From positions 1-31,291 of IMG/VR virus record IMGVR_UViG_3300032893_000220: 31,291 bases of DNA; one strand, given 5' to 3'. Shown here one piece after another: positions 19,683-28,069 of this stretch; position 1 is the first letter of the stretch, and each line of letters starts with the position of its first letter. This stretch comes from a virus. The notes under the pieces were generated by a model. That model worked only from the letters and a program-made list of their open reading frames with translations, did no database searches and was not told the origin of the DNA. The position numbers and the translations under genes were made by a program.

Positions 19683-21080
19683 TTAATTCCAGCCAGAGGG
19701 TGAAATCGCACAGAAGCCATCAGCTAATGTGCTACGCGCATAGGATAAATTTGCTGGTGTACCCCAATTCGACGGCAAAGAACAGCAGAATAGATCTACT
19801 GTACCGGCAGCAGCAAGCGGCATAGGAGCGGTAAAAGTGCAATTTCTGAATCTTGGCTTACTCCCGCCCGCAATGGTTTGATTCCCACTCGGAGTAACAG
19901 TAGCGCCCGACACTAAAATAGAACCTATTGTAAGGCCCAGCAATGTAACAGTCCCGCCAACAACAGCCTGCGCTGTAAACCCTAAACTGTTCGCTGTTGA
20001 GAAGGAAATCTTACAATTATAGAAAAAAGCCGATCCGTTTATGGATGATTGAGTATCGGCAACTTTGACAGTTATATTATTATATATTCCATCAATAATA
20101 GAAGCCCCAGCATACAGCGATACGTCAGTATTTATAAACTGTGCTCCGCTTAGCCCGCAACTCTGGTCATCAGTCGTTCCGTAAAAAGTAACATGTTTGC
20201 CTATGGCAAGCTCCGAAGGAATATAGCAATCTAAAAAAACGCATCCTGTAGTAAGTATTGAAACGCCCCGGAAAGCGTGATCGAACGAACAATTATAAAA
20301 TTCCAATCCACTATCAAATTGAGGCCCGCTTGTTGCACCGCCTCCGTTTACAATGTTAATACCCACGAAATTACAGTCATCAAAACGTATATTGCGAACC
20401 GGGTTGACTGAGTTTTGAGGGAAACGAATTGCGCTTGAGTGATCGTCTGCGTCCGCTGTATTGGCGGTAGAAGCGTATAATTGTTGAAAAGTTATTCCTC
20501 GGAACCAGAGTCCAGAGCCATGATTAGCAGTGCCGTCATCCGCGCTGATCACAACAGGCGCACCCCCATCAGCAGATTGCGTCCCTCGAATCGTCACTCC
20601 AGTACCTAATGCGAACAGATAAATAAAAGGTGTATCAAATGCTAAGTAGCTAGCACCAGTATCTATCACCGCAGGCGGCGCGATGATGATAACAGGGTTT
20701 GCCGCCGATTTTGCTGCCCCATTCGGGGTTTTAGATCGAGCGGTAGTCAATGCAGCTTGAAGATTGGTGAAATTGGTAGACGGACTACTTGAAACTTGTA
20801 CCATCATGAAATTTTCACCTGTCCAGTTAGGAAAGGTGGTTGGATCTAAAAGGCCGTCAGTCCCAATCTTAAATCCAGCGTTGAATAACGCATATGGCGT
20901 AATACTAGTAGTGGTGTCTAAGCCCGCTATAACCTGACTTGGTGAAGACGCGACAAATTGCCCTAAAATTGTAGAGCAAGGAAACCGTTGCAAAACATTC
21001 GGACTTCCGGGACGATATCCGACGAAATAATCCGTACTTTGTGGGGTAGAGGCATTAAATTGTGCGAAGTTTGTGCTCAT
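19683..21080 (-). CDS. beta-helix tailspike-like protein, 465 aa
   Basis: After a short N-terminal head (FAQFNASTPQSTDYFVGY), the protein carries a long series of beta strands and turns typical of a right-handed parallel beta-helix: GVTIRGTQSAD, GLWFRGITFQQLY, IRFDDCNFVGINI, LEFYNCSFDHAF, GCVFLDCYIPS and PRFRNCTFTAPMPL. Asn and Cys stacks recur (xxNC/DCxF). Such folds occur in phage tailspikes and polysaccharide-binding or -degrading proteins. No catalytic residues can be picked. Probably part of the adsorption apparatus with the fibre and protease genes. Confidence 0.75.
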   Translation of the reverse strand: MSTNFAQFNASTPQSTDYFVGYRPGSPNVLQRFPCSTILGQFVASSPSQVIAGLDTTTSITPYALFNAGFKIGTDGLLDPTTFPNWTGENFMMVQVSSSPSTNFTNLQAALTTARSKTPNGAAKSAANPVIIIAPPAVIDTGASYLAFDTPFIYLFALGTGVTIRGTQSADGGAPVVISADDGTANHGSGLWFRGITFQQLYASTANTADADDHSSAIRFPQNSVNPVRNIRFDDCNFVGINIVNGGGATSGPQFDSGLEFYNCSFDHAFRGVSILTTGCVFLDCYIPSELAIGKHVTFYGTTDDQSCGLSGAQFINTDVSLYAGASIIDGIYNNITVKVADTQSSINGSAFFYNCKISFSTANSLGFTAQAVVGGTVTLLGLTIGSILVSGATVTPSGNQTIAGGSKPRFRNCTFTAPMPLAAAGTVDLFCCSLPSNWGTPANLSYARSTLADGFCAISPSGWN

Positions 21081-21081
21081 G

Positions 21082-21228
21082 TTATGAGAAATTTATGATT
21101 ATATCGCCAGTGAATGTAACTAATGGATCGCCTTGAAATGTAACTATTTGATCAGATGGAGGCGGAGGTGGCGTAGAACTAGGCAAGCCACTTGTCGCTA
21201 TACTAAGATCTGTCCCTAGGGATGGCAT
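21082..21228 (-). CDS. small proline-rich phage protein, 48 aa
   Basis: ATG 21228 overlaps the upstream TAA as TAATG. The product starts MPSLGTDLSIATSGLPSS, has a run TPPPPPSDQ and ends in a beta-rich VTFQGDPLVTFTGDIIINFS. The Pro-linker plus short beta tail is typical of small virion connector peptides. It is not homologous to anything I recognise, and the evidence is overlap and context. Confidence 0.5.
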   Translation of the reverse strand: MPSLGTDLSIATSGLPSSTPPPPPSDQIVTFQGDPLVTFTGDIIINFS

Positions 21229-21515
21229 TATGATCTATATGCTATTACTGAGCCAGTTGCTAGTGTTATAGATGTGTATTTTCCGTAGATTGTAGTTCCG
21301 GCTGCGAGTGTTACTGTGCTCATATCAGCCCCATCATTTTCTGGGCATATGAGTGTTGAGAATGTACATGCAGCTATGCACTGTATTGCATTCCATTCGC
21401 CCGTTTTAGGGGTTGTATCGTTGATGAATGTAATTCCGTTTTCACCTTTTAAGTTTGCGACGGATACGAGTTGTGCTGCTGTTTTGGGGCTAGACCCGTA
21501 GAGGTGTGTGCTCAT
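21228..21515 (-). CDS. probable virion decoration-type protein, 95 aa
   Basis: Contains GITFINDTTPKTGEWNAIQCIAACTFSTLICPEN and TVTLAAGTTIYGKYTSITLATGSVIAYR. The order INDTTxxTGxWxAI ... LxAGTxIYGxFTxITLxSGxVxAYR is, from memory, frequent in uncharacterised phage structural proteins. It is beta-rich and soluble. It sits between neck and tailspike genes, so it is probably a minor virion component. An AGG element lies a little ahead of ATG 21515. Confidence 0.65.
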   Translation of the reverse strand: MSTHLYGSSPKTAAQLVSVANLKGENGITFINDTTPKTGEWNAIQCIAACTFSTLICPENDGADMSTVTLAAGTTIYGKYTSITLATGSVIAYRS

Positions 21516-21517
21516 GA

Positions 21518-22399
21518 TTAAAATCCTAGTGGTGTGAAGATACGATTGGTTGGAGATGCCGGCTGGCCTGGTTGATTCTTGAGGAACGCGATACCGTTCT
21601 CGGCGCGAGCAATGACAGCATTCTCGTCGTTCAATGATTTATATGCCGGTGACGACATGAATGCTCTAATCGCCAGAGGAATTAAGGCTGTTTCAATAAA
21701 CTGGTCTGGAACCGGAAGCGTGGTGGCTGCATCATAATCGGCGAGCGTAAGGCGCTTAGGCCAGAATGACAACCGAACGTTCATGGCGTAAGCGATATCT
21801 GGGGCTGGTGCGAATTTCAATACCATGAGCGGTTCATTGCCTTGGGAGTTTCCGAGCATCTGTACCCACCACGTCTGAGGAATTCCTACGGTCTGCTGCC
21901 ACGGCCAAACATTCGGAGTATTGTTGGCCTTCATCAGCTCACGGCGCATCAGAAATGCACTGTTCTGGTTAGCGAACATAGGGTTCCCGATGATCCTATC
22001 AAACGGGTACCGCATCGAATAAACGGAATCCCCATATAGCGTTCCATTCACAGTTCCTGTTGGCCCAAGATATGGGTTGAGTAATGCATTTGTAGCGATC
22101 ACTTGGTTCCAACCTGGATCGCCATCTAATAGCACAGATCGGCCAATCTGTGTATCGGTGAATACGTCTGAAGATAGTTGGTTGGAATTATTCACAACCG
22201 ACAATGTGATAGGCTGTGGTGCCGGAAGTACGAACCCCTCGGTGATCTCTTTGAAGTAAGCAGGCAGCGCATTGTAGACTTCCTGGATGGCGCTGTTTGC
22301 CGCCTCCGCAATGTCGGTCTGTTCCGTCATCGACAGTTTTGTAAAGTCGCCGCCAGCCGCGCGGCGCCCAATGCGATGGAATAGCTGGATAGTTGTCAT
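21518..22399 (-). CDS. neck/adaptor-type phage structural protein, 293 aa
   Basis: A globular protein starting with a helical region (LSMTEQTDIAEAANSAIQEVYNAL), typical of phage adaptor proteins that begin with helices binding the portal, then a beta-rich body (PITLSVVNNSNQLSSDVF, IGRSVLLDGDPGWNQVI) and a helical C-terminus (IPLAIRAFMSSPAYKSLNDENAVIARAENGIAFLK). The ending is the strongest pointer to connector/tail-tube adaptor families. It overlaps the preceding gene as ATGA, and follows the capsid gene by two genes, the expected order. Confidence 0.65.
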   Translation of the reverse strand: MTTIQLFHRIGRRAAGGDFTKLSMTEQTDIAEAANSAIQEVYNALPAYFKEITEGFVLPAPQPITLSVVNNSNQLSSDVFTDTQIGRSVLLDGDPGWNQVIATNALLNPYLGPTGTVNGTLYGDSVYSMRYPFDRIIGNPMFANQNSAFLMRRELMKANNTPNVWPWQQTVGIPQTWWVQMLGNSQGNEPLMVLKFAPAPDIAYAMNVRLSFWPKRLTLADYDAATTLPVPDQFIETALIPLAIRAFMSSPAYKSLNDENAVIARAENGIAFLKNQPGQPASPTNRIFTPLGF

Positions 22400-23112
22400 C
22401 CTTCAGTTTTCCTTTCGGGTGCCGGCACATCTACATTTGGGAATCCGCCTGATAAGCCAAGCGCTTGTAGCGCGCGCTGGCCATCTTGTTCGAGCTGCGC
22501 TAGTAGATCTGGCCGGCTGAACTGCGAGGAGCGAGTGATAAGTAGACGAGCTATCGGGAGGAAAATGCTCTCGGTATAATTTTGTGCTACCGGTAAGACA
22601 TTGGTGCTTGTAAGGTCTGCGACGACATACGATGGAGCATCGTTCACGACCTCCGCTACAAGAGAGCCTGCAGGCGATGAAGGTGCAGGAGCCAGCCTGA
22701 ATGAAATCGCACAGATATCGCCCTGCGTTCCGCTCCTAAGATATTTTACAAAATAGGCGATTGGGTTTCCATCGGCTCCTATTCCGTAGTCTGTGCCTCC
22801 GTTGAATATGCGGTCGAATTGATCTAGTTCGCCTTCGCTCGTTAGCCCGCGTAGTGGTTTTACATTGTTCCAGCGGACTGGTCCAAGAACTGATTGCACC
22901 GATGCCGGGACCGTATAAATAGATGTGCCGGCTGATAGTGCTATTGTTAGGATCTCTCGAGTGAAGTAGTCCTGCCCTGCGGTCTGCAGAAGCTGCATTG
23001 CCCCATTCAAAGCGATCACAACATCCTGTAGTGCCAGCGCAGGGGCTAGCGTTGCATCCTCAATTCCGAGTTTGCTTAGCAGATCATTGCGAGCTTGGAT
23101 GATTTGGAGCAT
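22396..23112 (-). CDS. second neck/adaptor-like structural protein, 238 aa
   Basis: Helical N-terminus (IIQARNDLLSKLGIEDATLAPALALQDVVIALNGAMQLLQ), beta body (SAGTSIYTVPASVQSVLGPVRW, AISFRLAPAPSSPAG) and helical end (SIFLPIARLLITRSSQFSRPDLLAQLEQDGQRALQALG). The layout is the same as in the next gene, and both may be duplicated adaptor folds, though I cannot align them residue by residue. It probably joins portal to tail. ATGA overlap couples the pair. Confidence 0.6.
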   Translation of the reverse strand: MLQIIQARNDLLSKLGIEDATLAPALALQDVVIALNGAMQLLQTAGQDYFTREILTIALSAGTSIYTVPASVQSVLGPVRWNNVKPLRGLTSEGELDQFDRIFNGGTDYGIGADGNPIAYFVKYLRSGTQGDICAISFRLAPAPSSPAGSLVAEVVNDAPSYVVADLTSTNVLPVAQNYTESIFLPIARLLITRSSQFSRPDLLAQLEQDGQRALQALGLSGGFPNVDVPAPERKTEG

Positions 23113-23116
23113 TGCA

Positions 23117-23467
23117 TTACGCGACTTCTAGTGCCGGTTTAGGTCCTGGCTTTTTCTTGAGGCGTTCAGGGGCGAGACGTTGTAGTACTTCCTCTGCTTT
23201 ATCGGCGGTGATTTCTTGTGGCTTAACAGGTTCTGCGGGTGGTGGTTCAATGATCGATATATTTCGAATCTCAACGACCTTCACGCGAGGATTCATGTCT
23301 GAGTTGTTACGCGTAGCCTTTTCGTATGTCTCGTTGAACTTAGAGGCGTCGATCTCAGATCCGCCGTAGATATAGCACTTGTGGATTTCTGACCAGATGA
23401 ACTCGCGCTGCTTGTACCCATTCAGCAGTGGTTTACCTGGAACCCAGATGATTAATTTTGCTGACAT
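23117..23467 (-). CDS. hypothetical structural-block protein, 116 aa
   Basis: A beta-rich N-terminal part (LIIWVPGKPLLNGYKQREFIWSEIHKCYIYGGSEIDASKFNETY) is followed by a Pro/Glu/Lys-rich tail ending KKKPGPKPALEVA. The tail looks disordered and basic. The gene lies directly after the capsid gene, so a head-completion or capsid-associated role is likely, but there is no family match. ATG 23467 lacks a ribosome site. Confidence 0.6.
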   Translation of the reverse strand: MSAKLIIWVPGKPLLNGYKQREFIWSEIHKCYIYGGSEIDASKFNETYEKATRNNSDMNPRVKVVEIRNISIIEPPPAEPVKPQEITADKAEEVLQRLAPERLKKKPGPKPALEVA

Positions 23468-23524
23468 AAAGGGGAAATCTGCCGGGGTATTGTCTCCCCG
23501 GCAGATAAACGAACTAGCTTTACG

Positions 23525-25012
23525 TTACGAAGTAACGGTTGGTAGGCCGAGTTCAGGGTAGCTGATTGCGTGGCGGAGGCGAACGAAGCCAGGGTACTTA
23601 CCGTTGACATTCTTGCGGAGTTGCTGACCGAAGACTGTCAGGATGTACTTGCGGGTAACGAACGCATCGACGAACCACTGATCACGCTTGTTACGGTATT
23701 TGCCGTAACCGCGGAGCATGGACATTGCGCCCATCATCACGGTGTCACCGATCGGAACGCCCTTGGCGTTACAGAGGATGATCGTGGCGCCAATCGGGTG
23801 TGTCTGCGTGTGGCGGTTAGCCCATACGCCGGTATTCCAAACGACATCGCCGATTTGGATGAGAGCAACTGGACCATTCTGCACAGGCGCGAGGCGCTTT
23901 GTGATCGTGATCTTGTTACCGTTGTTGCCGGTCGTGTAGGCGTACATACCGACTTTGCCTGGGTCAACGGCAGCATTGCGCGGGTTGACGATGAGCAGGT
24001 ACTGCTCGGTAGATCCGGGCGAGTAGATGTCATTCGGCAGGAACTCGAACGCGAAGTTCGGGAAGAAGCGGAAGTACTCGATGTTGGTGATCGCAGCAGC
24101 AGCGGCAGAACCACCACCAGTGATGTCGAACGCCGCGGTACCCGCGGTGATTGCAGTACCAAGGAACGCCTTAGCATTGAACCACGAGCCAGACCATGCG
24201 TAGCCGTCTGGATCGATCGGGTTGAACTCAGTTATACGATGACCGTCGATATCGACGTAACCGCCTTGGAACAGAGGATTCTCATCGTAAGCAGCTTCAC
24301 GGGGAGCGGCTTCGCGGAGGACTTGCTTGTAGTCCGAATCCTGTTTCAGTGAAAACAGTCCGGGAGTCGTACCGACAACGCAGTACTTGTAGACCGGCGA
24401 TCCCTTGATTGTGGCGACTTCACAAGGACGGCCACCCATTGGCTTGAGTGCCTGGCCCATGTAGAGAATGTCGTTATAAACGAGGCCATCTGCTGTGAGA
24501 AGGTTGGCTTCGCTGGTCTTGCCGCCGCCGATCAGTAGATTTTCAGGTCCACCCTTCAGAACGAAGGTCATGCCGGCGCGGGCAGATTTTTCACGGCCCA
24601 TCCACTTGCCGAGCTCTTCAGCCTGGCCATCGACGAGCTCACCTTGCATACCCATATACTCGTCGGTACGGAGCGATGCAGAGGCGGCATTGCGGAGATA
24701 ATCGCAATCCAGCTCGTTGTTGTTGATAACGTCTGTTGCGAAATCATCCTGATCGATGAAGAGACCTTCACCGGACTTGCCCTTGTTGTAGTAACCGGCG
24801 CGGGAGGTGATGCGGAATTTTAGACCGCGATCAACCGACGTGTCGTTAATTGTCATGATAGGCGAATCTTTTGATTCGCCTTCGAATCTAGCAAAGAAGT
24901 CTTCCGTTTGTTCAAACGTATCGACCGTCTTCTGCCAGAGAATGCGTACCGACTCCGGCGACATTGCTGCCAACGCGGTAGCGGTATTATTTGTGCCTGG
25001 TTCCCAGCTCAT
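23525..25012 (-). CDS. major capsid protein (N4-gp56-like / DUF4043-type candidate), 495 aa
   Basis: Shell protein of the phage head. Length, position between a scaffold-like gene and neck genes, and sequence character (Ala/Gly-rich, YNKGKSGEGLF, MGREKSARAGMTFVLKGG, NIEYFRFFPNFAFEFLPNDIY, VFGQQLRKNVNGKYPGFVRLRHAISYPELGLPT) fit N4-gp56/DUF4043-type capsid proteins, which keep an HK97-like fold; the subfamily is from memory. A long antisense frame exists but is a shadow. The 70-bp leader has TATAAT-like boxes and no Shine-Dalgarno sequence, unusual for the most abundant virion protein. Confidence 0.82.
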   Translation of the reverse strand: MSWEPGTNNTATALAAMSPESVRILWQKTVDTFEQTEDFFARFEGESKDSPIMTINDTSVDRGLKFRITSRAGYYNKGKSGEGLFIDQDDFATDVINNNELDCDYLRNAASASLRTDEYMGMQGELVDGQAEELGKWMGREKSARAGMTFVLKGGPENLLIGGGKTSEANLLTADGLVYNDILYMGQALKPMGGRPCEVATIKGSPVYKYCVVGTTPGLFSLKQDSDYKQVLREAAPREAAYDENPLFQGGYVDIDGHRITEFNPIDPDGYAWSGSWFNAKAFLGTAITAGTAAFDITGGGSAAAAAITNIEYFRFFPNFAFEFLPNDIYSPGSTEQYLLIVNPRNAAVDPGKVGMYAYTTGNNGNKITITKRLAPVQNGPVALIQIGDVVWNTGVWANRHTQTHPIGATIILCNAKGVPIGDTVMMGAMSMLRGYGKYRNKRDQWFVDAFVTRKYILTVFGQQLRKNVNGKYPGFVRLRHAISYPELGLPTVTS

Positions 25013-25082
25013 TTTAGTAAATTATATTATTTGATTACCAGCTACACGCTGGCGATGGCGATTATACTAGATAGGTGTACGC
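25013..25082 (-). promoter_or_regulatory. A/T-rich leader of the capsid gene with TATAAT-like boxes
   Basis: Reading leftward, TATAAT occurs at 25066-25061 and again at 25026-25021, without a good -35 element at 17 bp. CCAGC (25038-25042) and GCTGG (25048-25052) can form a 5-bp hairpin. The bases just before ATG 25012 (TTTACTAAA) carry no ribosome site. It may be a late promoter with weak -35 recognition. Confidence 0.3.
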
Positions 25083-26282
25083 TTAATTTCGGAGTCCCAG
25101 TTGCTTGCGCAAATCTCTAAGTCCTTGAACTGTATTAGGCGTATTTCTGATCTTCGTTTCAATCGCGGAAGGTTGATTGATTGGCGGTGGGGTTGTCCTA
25201 CTGCCACCACCTGGCAGTACTTGCTTCTTAGCAGGAGTAGTCTGGGGTGCCGGTGCAGCGGCCTTAGCCGGCGCGGCGGGTGCTCCTTTCCGACGTGGAG
25301 CGATATGTAATTCGGCTGCAACCATCTGAGCAATACGAAGTGGCTTATCAGGACTGTAGTAGAGCGGGTCCTCTGCATCTTTTAGATCAGCCTCGATTTC
25401 TCGCATGCGTTTACCTCCTGGGCTTTCGGGGTCTGCCGCGAATGCATAGAGGTCAACCGCTTTAGATTCCGAGCTGGTGAACTTTTGGTCGTAGGCTTTC
25501 GCTTCTGCGATTTCTTGTTGCTCAGCTTGGCGCTCTAGCGTGAATCGATGCTGTAGAAGGTCTTCTACCTTGTCGGCGAGATCAGATGCATCTTCGAATC
25601 GAAGCTCAGTATTTGCCTTCCTCCGCTCTGCCCGAAGTCTGGCTATTTCAGCCATCGTTTCATCAACTGATTTCGGTAGATTGGATTCAGGTACTGGAAC
25701 TTTTTCTTCAGCTTGCGTCTGATTATTTAATCCGAGCTGTGATCGAGCTCTGCTAACAGCTTCTTCCATTGGCATATCCCGGTTGCGTTTCATGAGGGAC
25801 GCGGCGAGGCGTCCAACCTTGTCGTCCTGGGCTAATCGGAGATGAGCTCGTTTACCAGTGATTGGTGTGACGGGGCCATCGCCTCCGTCGTCCTCTTCAC
25901 TGATATCGTCTGCAGGCTCCTGCGCCTCTGGCGTTTCGTTCTGATCCGTTATTGCAGTTTCGGCTGTCTGTTCCTCGGCAACCTGAGTCTCCTCCGGAGC
26001 CTGGTTTTCAGATGGCTGATCCTGTGGTACTTCGGCTGGCGGTGGAGTGGCGGGCTTAGCCTCACCTGGTTTCCATCCGTCCGGCTTACGAAGTGTTTCC
26101 TGGATCGCAGAACGCTGCTGTGAAATGATTGCTCTAATTTCAGCTGGCGAATTTGCTTTCTGAATTTTACTTGTAAGGTCTGGTTGCTGCAAAGAACTAG
26201 AGGGGACTTGAGAAGCCGTCCCCGAATTAGCGGGTGCTACTACTGGTTGCTCGGGTGTCCCACGAGCTGGACTTGTTTCCAT
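25083..26282 (-). CDS. scaffold-like acidic phage protein, 399 aa
   Basis: Start ATG 26282; the frame extends two codons to TTG 26288. The first 150 residues are Pro/Glu/Gln/Ala-rich and disordered (EVPQDQPSENQAPEETQVAEE, DDISEEDDGGDGP). Residues about 200-300 are a helical, charged region (DETMAEIARLRAERRKANTEL, LLQHRFTLERQAEQQEIAEAK). The last 90 are Ala/Pro-rich, ending in a short basic helix (LRDLRKQLGLR). Length, acidity, coiled coil and place directly upstream of the capsid gene fit an internal scaffold whose C-terminal basic helix binds the capsid. The family is not recognised. Confidence 0.65.
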   Translation of the reverse strand: METSPARGTPEQPVVAPANSGTASQVPSSSLQQPDLTSKIQKANSPAEIRAIISQQRSAIQETLRKPDGWKPGEAKPATPPPAEVPQDQPSENQAPEETQVAEEQTAETAITDQNETPEAQEPADDISEEDDGGDGPVTPITGKRAHLRLAQDDKVGRLAASLMKRNRDMPMEEAVSRARSQLGLNNQTQAEEKVPVPESNLPKSVDETMAEIARLRAERRKANTELRFEDASDLADKVEDLLQHRFTLERQAEQQEIAEAKAYDQKFTSSESKAVDLYAFAADPESPGGKRMREIEADLKDAEDPLYYSPDKPLRIAQMVAAELHIAPRRKGAPAAPAKAAAPAPQTTPAKKQVLPGGGSRTTPPPINQPSAIETKIRNTPNTVQGLRDLRKQLGLRN

Positions 26283-26372
26283 AAACAATGGCTGAGATTA
26301 ATATCAAAGAGTGTCAACAAGTCTTGTCGGTAGAATTAGTCTTGGCGTGACATTTGTTGAAAACGGGATCAA
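26283..26372. promoter_or_regulatory. short divergent spacer with ACAAG-T-CTTGT palindrome
   Basis: This 90-bp gap separates the leftward scaffold gene from the rightward block. ACAAGTCTTGT (26317-26327) is a perfect 11-bp palindrome. It carries one TCTTGT half-site like the XRE operator but with a different arrangement, so common control is unproven. No good promoter hexamers were found. Confidence 0.3.
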
Positions 26373-27782
26373 TTGGATTGCGTGGCAAATCTGGACCTCC
26401 AAAACAGGGCACCATCGGTCACGCGATTACCCGACTTTAGGCAACGCGTAGAGCGCAGGTATGATGTATTGAATTTTATACCGAAAGATCCAGCTAAGAT
26501 TCTTGCAGAATGCTGGCTTCCATTAGGTACAACAGATGTTGCTTATACTAATTGCTATCTAATCGATCAGCGAGTTGAGGGGATTGGCGGTGGCCATTCA
26601 CATGGGAATTATTATGAGCCAAATAAGTTTCCACCTGTTTTGCTTAGAACATTCGAAGAGCTTAGTCCTACCGGCGAGACTCAAGTTGGCCAACCTGGAG
26701 TTGAGCTAGACCAGTATAACAATAGGATCGTAACGATAGACTATCTTCAGCTCAATGTTGGCACTTCGACCTACCAGATCCCTGGTACAACGCCAGCGCC
26801 ATCCCCATTTAGTGACTGCATCTTAAAAACGGAGGAACGAAAGAACGATGGTACGCTGATGCGGATACATAGGACCTATATTAGCAGTGGCCAGCTTACA
26901 CAGACAGATGACATAAAGTTTGGGGGAAAAGTTTTAGTAAGATCCGTTAGCTCTATAGGAGTTGAGCCAGTAACGCCAGTTGGGTGGACAGTTATAACGC
27001 AGAATGTCGAATTTGTTAACGGACTTAAGGTATATCGATATGAGTTCGTACTTGGAGATGGATTAATAGAAGAGGCAATAAACTCAAGGCAGGATGGCCT
27101 TCGCGAGGTAACAGATATTTCATTTGGAACAAAAGTAATTCCTGCCGGTGTCGTTATTAGAGACGAGTACCGAGAGTCTGATGGTTATAAAATATACACA
27201 GTAACGTCAATTCAGAGTGATAGTGGAAGCGCTCCAACAAGCGGATCATATTCTGTTCAGCGCATAGTTGACTTTCCTTACCCAGGAAGAGCGAAGTTAT
27301 TTACCGAGACGTATAACAGCAGGACATCATTGGATATTTACATGAGTCCTCCTGTGCAAATGCGAGTCGTAGCCACTATATCCGTCTCATATCAGAATAC
27401 TAATACGTTTTCTGTTCCAAGTGATTTATGGGCGCCAAAAGATTGGGCTGTTTCTCGGTCTCAATGGATTAGTTTCGGAAATAATCCGCACAATAAGGTT
27501 GAGGCGTTGCACGGATATTTGTTTATAGGATCTTCCTCTGCCACAGTTACTGCATCAAATGTTGCGCCAATAGATGCGGCCATTTTCGGGAATCCAATTT
27601 ATGGAGGAAGCACTGCTAAAATAACGTTGAGTGGTGGCCCTACTGATCCAGCCGGTACAACCAAAACATTGGAGGCATATCTCGATGAGAGACCTGCATT
27701 CATAAGTGTAACGGGAACTAAGTACTATAGATTAACAACAGTATCTATAGAAATTCCTACACCGCCATCTCTACCTGTTTAA
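26373..27782 (+). CDS. large phage structural-type protein, 469 aa
   Basis: The first usable codon is TTG 26373, since TGA lies in frame at 26358; GTG 26382 is the alternative. The start region (VANLDLQNRAPSVTRLPDFRQRVERRYDVLNFIPKDPAKILAECWLP) resembles, from memory, a family of uncharacterised proteins from freshwater phages, which share long beta-rich repeats like FGGKVLVRSVSSIG. The rest is strongly beta-structured (VQRIVDFPYPGRAKLFTE, AKITLSGGPTDPAGTTKTLEAYL). Probably a virion surface or tail protein. A+T-richer than the replication genes. Confidence 0.65.
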   Translation: MDCVANLDLQNRAPSVTRLPDFRQRVERRYDVLNFIPKDPAKILAECWLPLGTTDVAYTNCYLIDQRVEGIGGGHSHGNYYEPNKFPPVLLRTFEELSPTGETQVGQPGVELDQYNNRIVTIDYLQLNVGTSTYQIPGTTPAPSPFSDCILKTEERKNDGTLMRIHRTYISSGQLTQTDDIKFGGKVLVRSVSSIGVEPVTPVGWTVITQNVEFVNGLKVYRYEFVLGDGLIEEAINSRQDGLREVTDISFGTKVIPAGVVIRDEYRESDGYKIYTVTSIQSDSGSAPTSGSYSVQRIVDFPYPGRAKLFTETYNSRTSLDIYMSPPVQMRVVATISVSYQNTNTFSVPSDLWAPKDWAVSRSQWISFGNNPHNKVEALHGYLFIGSSSATVTASNVAPIDAAIFGNPIYGGSTAKITLSGGPTDPAGTTKTLEAYLDERPAFISVTGTKYYRLTTVSIEIPTPPSLPV

Positions 27783-27786
27783 TAGT

Positions 27787-28068
27787 ATGCCAAGTGAACC
27801 AGATGATGATAAGTTTGTACCATCTTCTTGGATAGAAGATAAGAAAAAGCCTATCCTTCCAGATCATAATCCATTTATTGAGGCAAGGAAGAGAACAGAT
27901 GATGCACTAGCCAGGATTGCAAGAGCAACCGAAATGGCTAATCAGGTTAAGAGTACGTATGATGATATCAATAATATCATAGCTAGGATTAATCGCATAG
28001 AACAGATGATCGAGGGTGCATCAATATCTTGTAGCGGAAGTACGATTACGCTTACATGGGGAACATAG
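27787..28068 (+). CDS. coiled-coil linker protein, 93 aa
   Basis: An acidic N-terminus (PSEPDDDKFVPSSWIEDKKK) is followed by a long helix (DALARIARATEMANQVKSTYDDINNIIARINRIEQMIEGA) with heptad-like Ile/Leu/Ala spacing, then a short beta strand (ISCSGSTITLTWGT). It looks like a trimeric coiled-coil stalk between virion proteins. It ends one base before the ATG of the next gene, so the two are cotranscribed. No ribosome site. Confidence 0.6.
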   Translation: MPSEPDDDKFVPSSWIEDKKKPILPDHNPFIEARKRTDDALARIARATEMANQVKSTYDDINNIIARINRIEQMIEGASISCSGSTITLTWGT

Positions 28069-28069
28069 T

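Noticed and set aside
23570-24352. A 260-codon plus-strand frame antisense to the capsid gene
   Set aside because: It lies fully opposite a strong capsid gene, has no operon partner or ribosome site and is explained by the capsid codon pattern.
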